Part shown: positions 16,147 through 23,510 of the stretch, one piece after another
Layout: each line of letters begins with the position of its first letter
Numbering within the stretch: position 1 is the stretch's first letter
DNA from: Nostoc sp. ATCC 53789
Lineage (GTDB): Bacteria; Cyanobacteriota; Cyanobacteriia; Cyanobacteriales; Nostocaceae
DNA: 64,000 bases
NCBI RefSeq assembly: GCF_009873495.1
Contig: NZ_CP046703.1
Location: 3,576,501-3,640,500 of the forward strand
Direction of reading: 5' to 3'
Translations under genes and position numbers: made by a program
The notes under the pieces: generated by a model
What the model was told of the DNA's origin: nothing
The model's input: only the letters and a program-made list of their open reading frames with translations
Database searches by the model: none

Positions 16147-17967
16147 TCATCGAAGCTGTTCAATTAGCTCCATAATTTGTTGATAATACTGAACATTTCC
16201 CTCTTGGTAATACAAATCTGCGGATTTCTGGAAATCCGCAATTGCTCCTTGAGAATCACCCAGATTTTGGTATACATCTGCTCGCAGGATGTAAGCTGAA
16301 GCCCAATGAGGCTGAAGCTGTAAGGCTTGGTTTAAGTCTGTGAGCGCTCCCTGTAAATCTCCCAATAGAGAACGGCTACGACCCCGATTGTACCAGTCTT
16401 CAGCAAAGCTGGAGTCGATCGCGATCGCCCGACTGTAATCTTCGATTGCTCCTTGATAATCTTCTAGAGCATAGCGGGCATTAGCGCGATCGCTGTAAAA
16501 TGCAGCAGATTGAGGATTTATTTGTAAAGCTTGGGTGTAATCTGCGATCGCATTTTCATAAGCTTCTAAAGCGTAATGCGTCGAACCGCGATTGTAATAT
16601 GCTTCAATTAAATCAGGATTAATTTTTAATGCTTGATTATAATCTGCGATCGCTCCTTGTTCATCCCCCAAAAGACGACGAGTATTTCCTCGATTACAAT
16701 ACGCTTGCGAAAATTCAGGAACCAACTCTATCGCTTGGGTATTATCATCAATTGCTCCCTGTAAATCTTGCAGAGCTTCACGGGCAATCCCCCGACCATA
16801 ATAAGCTGCGGCTAATTTATCATTAATCTGTAATGCCCGATCGTAATCTTTAATTGCTCCTTTATGATCTCCTAAAGAACGACGAGCCGCCGCGCGATCG
16901 CAATATCCTTCAGCTAAACTAGGATTAAGTTGTAATAAGCGATTGCTATCTTCAATTGCACCTTGATAGTCTCCCAGTCGACGGAGAGCATTCGCCCGAA
17001 AGCCATAGACTAAAGCTAGAGTCGGATTTTCTTGTAAGGCTTGGTCATAATCTGCGATCGCACCCTCATAATCCCCAAGGGTACTACGGACAAGACCCCG
17101 TTCACAATAAGCTTGCACATCATCAGGATTGAACTTTAGGGCTTGATTAAAATCCTCAATTGCTGGGTGATATTCTTTGAGATGAGCTAGAACCAAACCC
17201 CGGTTGTAATATGCTCCAGCAAACCTGGGATTGATTTCTAGAGCGCGGTTGTAATCTGCGATCGCACTTTGATAATTTTCTAAAGAGTAGTGGGCATTAC
17301 CTCGATTATGATAAGCCTCCGCTAACTTTGGATCTAATTGTAATGCTCGGTCATGATCGGCGATCGCTTCGTGAAAATCTCCTAAGATATGGTGAATATT
17401 ACCCCGATTGCTGTAAGCTGCGGCAAAATTAGGATACCACTGTAAAGCTTGTTGAAAATCTGCGATTGCTCCCTGATGATCGCCCCGTTCAAAACAAACT
17501 ACACCCCGATTATGATAGGCATTAGCAATATCAATATTGATATTATCAGCTAACTGGGTGCTAGTTTCTATTGTTTGGATGTAGTCAGCGATCGCTTTGT
17601 CGTATTTTTCTAAGGCAAAGTAGGCATTACCCCGGCTGTGGTAGGATTGGGCGAGATTTGGATCAATTTCTAATGCTTGGTTATAATCTGCGATCGCTTC
17701 TTGATAATCGCCTAAAGAGTAACGTGCATTACCCCGGTGATAGTAGGCTGTAGCAAAATTGGGATTGATTTCTATAGCCCGATTAAAATCTGCGATCGCA
17801 CCACGATAATCTTTGAGTTGACCAGTGAGAATAATTCCTCGATTATGGTAAGCTTCGGCAGAGTTAGGGTTGAGCTTGATTGCTTGGGTGTAAGCTGCGT
17901 TCGATCCTTGATAATCGCCTTGCAAACTGTGGTTCAATCCTTGGCTTAAGAATTCTTCAGCATTCAT
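16147..17967 (-). CDS. Long tetratricopeptide repeat protein
   Basis: 606 residues made almost wholly of 34-residue TPR units with the signature AIADYNQALEINP..A.AYYNRG; roughly 17 units run from near residue 5 to the end. No signal peptide, membrane segment or enzymatic domain is present, so it should be a cytoplasmic superhelical scaffold. The high similarity between units suggests recent internal duplication. Starts at ATG 17967. The binding partner cannot be read from the sequence. It is convergent with the flavoprotein gene. Confidence 0.92.
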   Translation of the reverse strand: MNAEEFLSQGLNHSLQGDYQGSNAAYTQAIKLNPNSAEAYHNRGIILTGQLKDYRGAIADFNRAIEINPNFATAYYHRGNARYSLGDYQEAIADYNQALEIDPNLAQSYHSRGNAYFALEKYDKAIADYIQTIETSTQLADNINIDIANAYHNRGVVCFERGDHQGAIADFQQALQWYPNFAAAYSNRGNIHHILGDFHEAIADHDRALQLDPKLAEAYHNRGNAHYSLENYQSAIADYNRALEINPRFAGAYYNRGLVLAHLKEYHPAIEDFNQALKFNPDDVQAYCERGLVRSTLGDYEGAIADYDQALQENPTLALVYGFRANALRRLGDYQGAIEDSNRLLQLNPSLAEGYCDRAAARRSLGDHKGAIKDYDRALQINDKLAAAYYGRGIAREALQDLQGAIDDNTQAIELVPEFSQAYCNRGNTRRLLGDEQGAIADYNQALKINPDLIEAYYNRGSTHYALEAYENAIADYTQALQINPQSAAFYSDRANARYALEDYQGAIEDYSRAIAIDSSFAEDWYNRGRSRSLLGDLQGALTDLNQALQLQPHWASAYILRADVYQNLGDSQGAIADFQKSADLYYQEGNVQYYQQIMELIEQLR

Positions 17968-18081
17968 ATAATAATTTTCTTGGATTTCAACATTCCCTAG
18001 CTTAAAGGCAATGTGATTGTTAACTATATATTTTGATAATCATTCTAGTTTAAGATCCCTACTGAAAAAGAAGCACCCCTA

Positions 18082-18139
18082 GCGGCTCGGATACGCAGTC
18101 TTAGGAATCCCGACCGTTTACGGTGGGGAGGATGTCAAG
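18082..18139 (+). mobile_element. Solo right end of an IS200/IS605-type element
   Basis: The stretch TCTTAGGAATCCCGACCG TTTA CGGTGGGGAGGATGTCAAG resembles the right end of the tnpB element at 11753-11795 (TCTTAG, GAATCCCC, TTTA loop, GGGGAG, GTCAA). It folds into an 8-bp stem with one mismatch. No tnpB lies to its left, so it is a remnant or a minimal element. Confidence 0.6.
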
Positions 18140-18264
18140 ATTTTAAAGATGCAAACGAACGCAGATAGAGCAACAAATTGAGTTCTCTCGTATCACTGTC
18201 TTCTCAAGTTGAGACTCTGGAAAGTTTTCTGCACCTCTAAGACCGAATACCGTCGCCTCAACCC

Positions 18265-21012
18265 TTAATTGAGCGGATCGAAACGCTGCAAGATGAGAGC
18301 TATAAACACCACTGGCAAACCTACACCCATACAAATGAGAGCTTGGATAAATGTTAAAGGTGTGGTGTCAAACACTTGATTCATCATGCTCCACTGACTG
18401 AACAGACATTGTAAAATCACCACAATTACAATTCCGATCGCAGGTGCATAGGCTACGGGTGTGCGTTTACCTTGGATTCTCACGACTAGAGATGGTAAAA
18501 ACTGGCTAATGCTTAACAGGTAAAAGACTTCTGCCGCCACCAACCCATTAATTGCCATCGTGCGAGCTAAGGCTTCATTGCCTGTAGTTTGCAGTATCCA
18601 TTGAAACATCCCAAAAATTACTACCCAATTGAAGACGGAAATCGCGATGATGCGCTGGAGTAACCCACCCGATAAAAGTCTTTCTCTGGGGTTGCGCGGT
18701 GGTTGTTGCATCACCTGTCCAGATTTTGGCTCAAAGGCGAGGGGAGCAATTAACGCTACTGAACTGACCATGTTCAGCCAGAGAATTTGGATTGGTAAGA
18801 TGGGAAGCACGGTGGCCAGGAGAATGGCAATCAAAATCGTCATGGATTCTCCAACGTTAATCGGCAGCAAGAAGGCGATCGCTTTTCGTAAGTTGCGGTA
18901 AACACTACGTCCTTCCTCCACAGCCGCTTCTATTGATGCAAAATTATCGTCAGTTAGCAGCATATCCGCCGATTCTTTGGCAACCTCTGCCCCAGCTATC
19001 CCCATCGCTACACCAATATCTGCTTGCTTGAGAGCAGGAGCATCGTTGACACCATCTCCAGTCATGGCCACAATTTCACCCTGAGACTGCAACGCTTTCA
19101 CCAGATGCAATTTTTGTTCTGGTGCAACTCGCGCAAATACCATACCTTGTTCAGCTGCTTGGGCGAATTCTTTTTCATCCATCTGAGCTAATTGCCGTCC
19201 GGTGAAAACTTGTGCTTCAGTGGAGCAAATTCCCATTTGACGGGCGATCGCAGCTGCTGTTAGTGCATGGTCGCCTGTAATCATTTTTACCTGTATTCCA
19301 GCAGATTGACAGGCTTTTACTGCGGCGATCGCTTCCTCACGCGGCGGATCGATTATGCCTTGAAGTCCCAGAAACACCAGTCCTCGATCGATATCATTGC
19401 GATTTAAAGAGCGCTTAGTCGCAACTTCTTTACTGGCGAACGCCAATACTCGTAACCCTTGGTTTGCCATGCCAGCAACTTCTTGTTCCACTGCGGCAGG
19501 ATTGAGCGCAACCTGTTGTCCTTGAGCATCGAGCAGGCGATCGCATCGTTGGAGAATTGCCTCTACAGAACCTTTGAGATAAATCACATTCAGCGATCGC
19601 TTTGCATCCAATTCATGCAAAGTCGCCATGTACTGGAATTCAGACTCAAAGGGAATGGTGTCTATTCTAGGTAATTGCTCTAGATTCTCTTGCGTCAATC
19701 CCGCTTTATTGGCAGCCGTAATCAATGCTCCCTCAGTTGGGGTTCCTACTAAGTCCCACTGTCCATCTCCCCATTCAATATGAGAATCATTGCAGAGCAA
19801 TCCTGCTTCCAGGGATTCCCAAAGAGCAATATGTCCATCTGCATTGAAATCAACAGGCTGTCGATCCATTAAGATTTCACCATCTGGGGCATAACCAATA
19901 CCGCTAACAGTGTAATGTTGTCCACCCGCATAAATCTTTTGAACCGTCATCTGATTTTCAGTTAACGTTCCAGTTTTATCAGAGCAGATAACAGTGGTAC
20001 TTCCCAAGGTTTCCACAGCAGGTAGTTTGCGAATAATCGCCTTACGTCGTGCCATCCGGGAAACTCCGATCGCTAAAGTGACGGTAACAATTGCAGGTAA
20101 TCCTTCGGGAATCGCGCTGACTACTAGAGCTACACTCGCTTTGAAAACATCAATCCAAGATTCACCTTGTCCTAATCCGATTGCAAATGTCAAAGCAGCT
20201 AAACCTAAAATGACATACAACAAGCTTTTACTAAACTTGTCAATATTTCGCGTTAGCGGTGTTTTCAGATTTGTGCTGCTTTCAATTAACTGCGAGATGC
20301 GACCGGTTTCTGTGGCATCTGCGATCGCTACTACAATTCCTTCTGCCTGTCCAAAACTAACGAAACTTCCGGCATACACCATATTGCTGCGTTCGGCTAA
20401 CGGTGTTTCCACAGCCAGCGATGCCGTTGCTTTCTCAACCGGAACGGATTCGCCTGTTAAGGCAGACTCGTCAACTTGCAACCCACGCACACTTAATAAC
20501 CGCAGATCGGCGGGTACTTTATCCCCAGATGCCAGCAATACCAAATCACCCAGAACAAGTTCAGTCGAAGCCAGACGAGTTTTTTGACCATCGCGAATTA
20601 TAGTTGCTTCGGTAGTGACAGCTTTGGATAAAGCAGCGATCGCACCTTCTGCTTTCGATTCTTGAATGTAGCCAATGATGACGTTAATCAGGGTGACACC
20701 AAAAATTACTCCCGCATCTAGCCAATCTTTGAGCAGCAGCGTCACCATTCCCGCCGTCAGCAAAATATATAGTAGTGGTTGATTAAATTGCTCTAAAAAT
20801 CGTAGCCAAGAACTTTTTCCACTTTTACCAGTGAGTTGGTTTGCACCCATCTGCTGATGTCGTTTGGTAGCTTCTTCATGGGTCAAACCTGCTTCTGGAT
20901 GGCTGGCTAACGTTTGCACAACCTTTTGTTCACCCAAAGTATGCCATTCATAGTTGAGTAAATCTTTTGTTGTCTCAGAAAAAGTATTTGTAGCAATTGT
21001 ATCTGCTGTCAT
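18265..21012 (-). CDS. P-type cation-transporting ATPase (P2-like)
   Basis: 915 residues counted from ATG 21012, chosen because GGAG lies 6 bases upstream; a TTG five codons earlier is less likely. Seen: N-terminal cation-ATPase domain, actuator motif TGES (ALTGESVPVEK), phosphorylation motif DKTGTLT with Asp345, N-domain KGSVEAIL, hinge TGDGVNDAPALK, and about ten membrane helices. Helix M4 has PEGLP and M5 has NVGE, as in Ca2+ pumps. In M6 the usual VTDG is VSSV (Asn747-Met-Val-Ser-Ser751), so the Asp that is shared by both Ca2+ sites in SERCA is Ser here. The ion is therefore uncertain. The next genes upstream encode stress-type proteins. Confidence 0.9.
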   Translation of the reverse strand: MTADTIATNTFSETTKDLLNYEWHTLGEQKVVQTLASHPEAGLTHEEATKRHQQMGANQLTGKSGKSSWLRFLEQFNQPLLYILLTAGMVTLLLKDWLDAGVIFGVTLINVIIGYIQESKAEGAIAALSKAVTTEATIIRDGQKTRLASTELVLGDLVLLASGDKVPADLRLLSVRGLQVDESALTGESVPVEKATASLAVETPLAERSNMVYAGSFVSFGQAEGIVVAIADATETGRISQLIESSTNLKTPLTRNIDKFSKSLLYVILGLAALTFAIGLGQGESWIDVFKASVALVVSAIPEGLPAIVTVTLAIGVSRMARRKAIIRKLPAVETLGSTTVICSDKTGTLTENQMTVQKIYAGGQHYTVSGIGYAPDGEILMDRQPVDFNADGHIALWESLEAGLLCNDSHIEWGDGQWDLVGTPTEGALITAANKAGLTQENLEQLPRIDTIPFESEFQYMATLHELDAKRSLNVIYLKGSVEAILQRCDRLLDAQGQQVALNPAAVEQEVAGMANQGLRVLAFASKEVATKRSLNRNDIDRGLVFLGLQGIIDPPREEAIAAVKACQSAGIQVKMITGDHALTAAAIARQMGICSTEAQVFTGRQLAQMDEKEFAQAAEQGMVFARVAPEQKLHLVKALQSQGEIVAMTGDGVNDAPALKQADIGVAMGIAGAEVAKESADMLLTDDNFASIEAAVEEGRSVYRNLRKAIAFLLPINVGESMTILIAILLATVLPILPIQILWLNMVSSVALIAPLAFEPKSGQVMQQPPRNPRERLLSGGLLQRIIAISVFNWVVIFGMFQWILQTTGNEALARTMAINGLVAAEVFYLLSISQFLPSLVVRIQGKRTPVAYAPAIGIVIVVILQCLFSQWSMMNQVFDTTPLTFIQALICMGVGLPVVFIALILQRFDPLN

Positions 21013-21102
21013 TTTCGTCTCCAAAAAATAATTAGTAATTAACAGATTTAATCTAGATTTATCTGTTTGAATTTGTATCTTTCTTTTTTGAAATTGGTGT
21101 TA

Positions 21103-21645
21103 TTACGAGAATCTTTTGCTAAGTTCATAAATCTGCCATTCCTGCACACCCCAGTCACGGAGAATCGATTCTGCTTGCCAGATTTCATCTGTTGTTCCCT
21201 CTACCTTCACCAAAAATTTTTCTTGACAGGTGCTTGGCTCAAAGAGTCTAGCTTGCCTTTCGGGAGCAAACCAACCTTGAAATGCACCATAAACACTGCC
21301 AAAAATCGCACTCACTCCACCCGCCAGCAGTGTACCCACCACAGATTCAACCGCTAATGCCGGGCCAAAACCGGGAATAATTAATACGCCAAGTCCGGCT
21401 GTTAGTGCCAGTAAGCCTCCGGTTGTTCCTCCTGTAATTGCACCTGCTTTAGCACCTTCGATAGGAGTGATGAGATGTTTATCCGTTTTAGTATCCTCGT
21501 ACAACTTTTCGTCTTCAGAGTCTAAAGTGAACACAGAAATTTTCTGCATGGGAAAGTCAATTGCTCTGAGTTCATCAAGCACCTGTGTTACTGCCTGACG
21601 GGTAGAAATGACACCGATTGCTTTTTTTATTGGACTGAAATTCAT
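21103..21645 (-). CDS. Glycine-zipper stress-type protein (YflT/GsiB-like N-terminus)
   Basis: 180 residues from ATG 21645. That start is set by the Shine-Dalgarno AGGAG about 8 bases before it; an in-frame ATG eight codons earlier precedes the ribosome site. The N-terminus (AIGVISTRQAVTQVLDELRAIDFPMQKISVFT) resembles the general-stress fold that senses or modulates protein contacts. The centre (about 60-125) is a Gly/Ala-rich hydrophobic double segment of glycine-zipper type, suggesting membrane insertion. The C-terminus has a second alpha/beta part (FLVKVEGTTDEIWQAESILRDWGV). Function is not established. It lies just upstream of, and on the same strand as, the P-type ATPase, so co-transcription is possible. 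Confidence 0.65.
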   Translation of the reverse strand: MNFSPIKKAIGVISTRQAVTQVLDELRAIDFPMQKISVFTLDSEDEKLYEDTKTDKHLITPIEGAKAGAITGGTTGGLLALTAGLGVLIIPGFGPALAVESVVGTLLAGGVSAIFGSVYGAFQGWFAPERQARLFEPSTCQEKFLVKVEGTTDEIWQAESILRDWGVQEWQIYELSKRFS

Positions 21646-21935
21646 CACAACATCTCCTAGAAAAATCAATAAGTTTAAAACGAAGCTTTATTAATCTCCA
21701 AATAGTAAAAAACTATAGTTTTATAGTGTGAGCATGAACCGTATTGGTTCGGGTATTCGTTTTAAATCTCAGTTAGGTTAGTTTCGTTTCTCTGCTTCTT
21801 TCCCAGGATTGCTGATGAATGTGAACGAAAAGTGAATAAATCGTTTATCCTACTTAATTTCACTTTTAAATCACATTTGTCCCTTAAGCTAAGAGAATGT
21901 CTGAAAAGTTTTTTTGTATACATTTAACCCTTGGA

Positions 21936-22014
21936 GATCCCCCTAAATCCCTCTTAAAAAGGGGGACTTTAAGACTCTTATTCCCCCCTTTTTTAAGGGG
22001 GGTTAGGGGGGATC
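21936..22014. repeat. GATCCCCC...GGGGGGATC palindromic repeat
   Basis: A large imperfect palindrome: GATCCCCCTAAATCCC and CTTAAAAAGGGGG on the left are mirrored by CCCCCCTTTTTTAAGG and GGTTAGGGGGGATC on the right. It is of the dispersed palindromic kind common in filamentous cyanobacteria. It lies between divergent genes, about 80 bases before the UspA start. Confidence 0.7.
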
Positions 22015-22092
22015 AAGAAATATTTGATACTTCTCAGACATCTTCTAAAAGACAATACAAGTAAATGAAGTAATTGATTATTGGAGTTGGAG

Positions 22093-22518
22093 ATGAGCTT
22101 TAAGAAGATTTTGGTAGCAGTCGATGATTCACCTGCTACTGCAACAGTGTTTGCAAAAGCGCTAGAGTTAGCCCAAAGAGATGCTGCTCAGTTAATGATT
22201 TGTCACAGCATTGAGCTAGCAACTTCTAGTCAACTCACTGTAAATTTAGTAGACCTGGAAATAGAAACACAACAGGCACAAAGTTTACTCCAGTTCTACT
22301 ATCAGAAAGCGAAAACACAAGGCATTATGGCAGAATCCAGTTATCAAACAGGAGATCCTGGAACTAACATCTGTGATTTAGCCCGGAGTTGGGGAGCAGA
22401 TTTGATTGTGCTTGGTCGTAGAGGACTTAAAGGATTTGCCGAATTGTTAGCAGGAAGTGTGAGCAATCACGTCGTTCATCACGCTCCATGTTCCATCCTG
22501 GTTGTTCAAGGTCAGTAG
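22093..22518 (+). CDS. Universal stress protein (UspA family)
   Basis: 141 residues; start chosen at ATG 22093 (MSFKKILVAVDDSPAT) with GGAG 6 bases before. The UspA ATP-binding pattern is visible: VAVDDS at the N-terminus and GRRGLKGFAELLAGSVSNHVVHHAPCSILVV at the end (G-2x-G-9x-G-S/N type). The protein should be cytoplasmic, dimeric and probably ATP-binding. It is divergent from the glycine-zipper/P-type ATPase pair, a grouping that suggests a shared ion or stress response (inference). Confidence 0.92.
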   Translation: MSFKKILVAVDDSPATATVFAKALELAQRDAAQLMICHSIELATSSQLTVNLVDLEIETQQAQSLLQFYYQKAKTQGIMAESSYQTGDPGTNICDLARSWGADLIVLGRRGLKGFAELLAGSVSNHVVHHAPCSILVVQGQ

Positions 22519-22656
22519 TTTCTTCACAACTGTCTACCAACCGCCAGAATTTTGCTGTTAAAACGTGAGTTTTTCATGAATAGTATTAATTATGCTTTAC
22601 AAGAAATAATCTAGTTTTCTTGTAGTCCACCAAAGAAACTTTGCGGAATTTATTTT

Positions 22657-22836
22657 ATGGTAGGAAAATCAAGTTCTTTTCTCCCCATGCTCACCCTGCT
22701 TTATATGTCTACTTTCACCCGTAATTTTTGGGTTGGTCGATTACTAGGACTAGAATACATCGGGTTATTTTTAGCAGGAATAACAGTTTTAATTGTGGTT
22801 TTTCTATCAACTCATATCCATGAAAATCTACACTGA
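22657..22836 (+). CDS. Possible small membrane protein
   Basis: A 59-codon frame from ATG 22657 to TGA 22836, encoding MVGKSSSFLPMLTLLYMSTF and then a strongly hydrophobic segment (about residues 34-51, GLFLAGITVLIVVFL). It overlaps the start of the SRPBCC gene (22820) by 17 bases, which would allow translational coupling. No good ribosome site was seen and no homologue is recognised, so it may be chance. Confidence 0.35.
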   Translation: MVGKSSSFLPMLTLLYMSTFTRNFWVGRLLGLEYIGLFLAGITVLIVVFLSTHIHENLH

Positions 22837-23302
22837 AATTGAAATTCAGGCATCCGATGAGCAAGTCTGGAACCTACTCACTGATTTTGCCAGTTTTCCA
22901 CATTGGAATCTGTTTATTCGTCAAATTAGTGGTTTGCTGAGTGAAGGGGAACAGCTAACCGTTCACTTTCAGCCTCCGGGTAGGGATATTGTGACCTTTC
23001 GACCTACGGTGATTACGGTAGAACCTAATCGCAAACTGCGCTGGTTATGGCACTTTTTGATACCAGGGTTATTTGACGTTGAACACAGCTTTATCATTGA
23101 ACCGTTAGCAAGCGATGTTTACGACGGGCTACGCCTAAGCGTTCGCTTCATTCAGCAAGAATCTTTCCAAGGCTTACTAGTACCTCTGCTGGCTCGTCGA
23201 TTAAATCTCGACGTTCGCCAAGGGTTTGAAGCCATGAACCAAACATTGAAAACCAAGGCAGAACGCATTAATCAAACTACGACTAATCAATTTTCAAAGT
23301 AA
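22820..23302 (+). CDS. SRPBCC-family protein (polyketide cyclase/START-like)
   Basis: 160 residues from ATG 22820 (MKIYTEIEIQASDEQVWNLLTDF); upstream in-frame starts would add an unrelated tail. The pattern EIEIQAS.EQVWNLLTDFASFPHWNLFIRQISG with a later EPNRKLRWLWHF and a long C-terminal helix is that of SRPBCC proteins, which enclose a hydrophobic ligand in a helix-grip fold. The ligand is unknown. The retron RNA begins 38 bases after the stop codon, so the two are separate units or read-through neighbours. Confidence 0.85.
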   Translation: MKIYTEIEIQASDEQVWNLLTDFASFPHWNLFIRQISGLLSEGEQLTVHFQPPGRDIVTFRPTVITVEPNRKLRWLWHFLIPGLFDVEHSFIIEPLASDVYDGLRLSVRFIQQESFQGLLVPLLARRLNLDVRQGFEAMNQTLKTKAERINQTTTNQFSK

Positions 23303-23339
23303 TTTTATTGTTATTTTTAGTATTTGTGCTAAATTTAAC

Positions 23340-23496
23340 AAGGTTGGATATTCGCAAAAACTATTGATTTCCGCTGTTGATCCTGCGGCGGCATATTCTT
23401 AAAGGCCAACGTATGTGCCTTGAATTACCTTCTTTGTGTTGCTTCCAGCCTAGCGCTTGGGCAGTAAGTTGGAATATATTGCGACTATCCAACCTT
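23340..23496 (+). ncRNA. Candidate retron msr-msd RNA
   Basis: The ends are complementary. a1 (AAGGTTGGATATTCGCAA, 23340-23357) pairs with a2 (TTGCGACTATCCAACCTT, 23479-23496) over 18 positions with one mismatch. Inside, an msr-like hairpin CCGCTG-9-CGGCGG lies at 23371-23391. The msd part (about 23402-23477) has a base stem CCAAC/GTTGG (23406-23410 / 23468-23472) and a local AAGGC/GCCTT hairpin. It sits directly before a retron-type reverse transcriptase, 14 bases from its ATG, as in known retrons. The branching G and the exact msDNA length cannot be read from the sequence. Confidence 0.82.
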
Positions 23497-23510
23497 CCTA
23501 TGTAATTTTG

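Noticed and set aside
23457..23510. Longer start of the reverse transcriptase at TTG 23457
   Set aside because: It lies inside the msd/a2 part of the retron RNA, and the residues show no RT similarity; ATG 23511 is the natural start.
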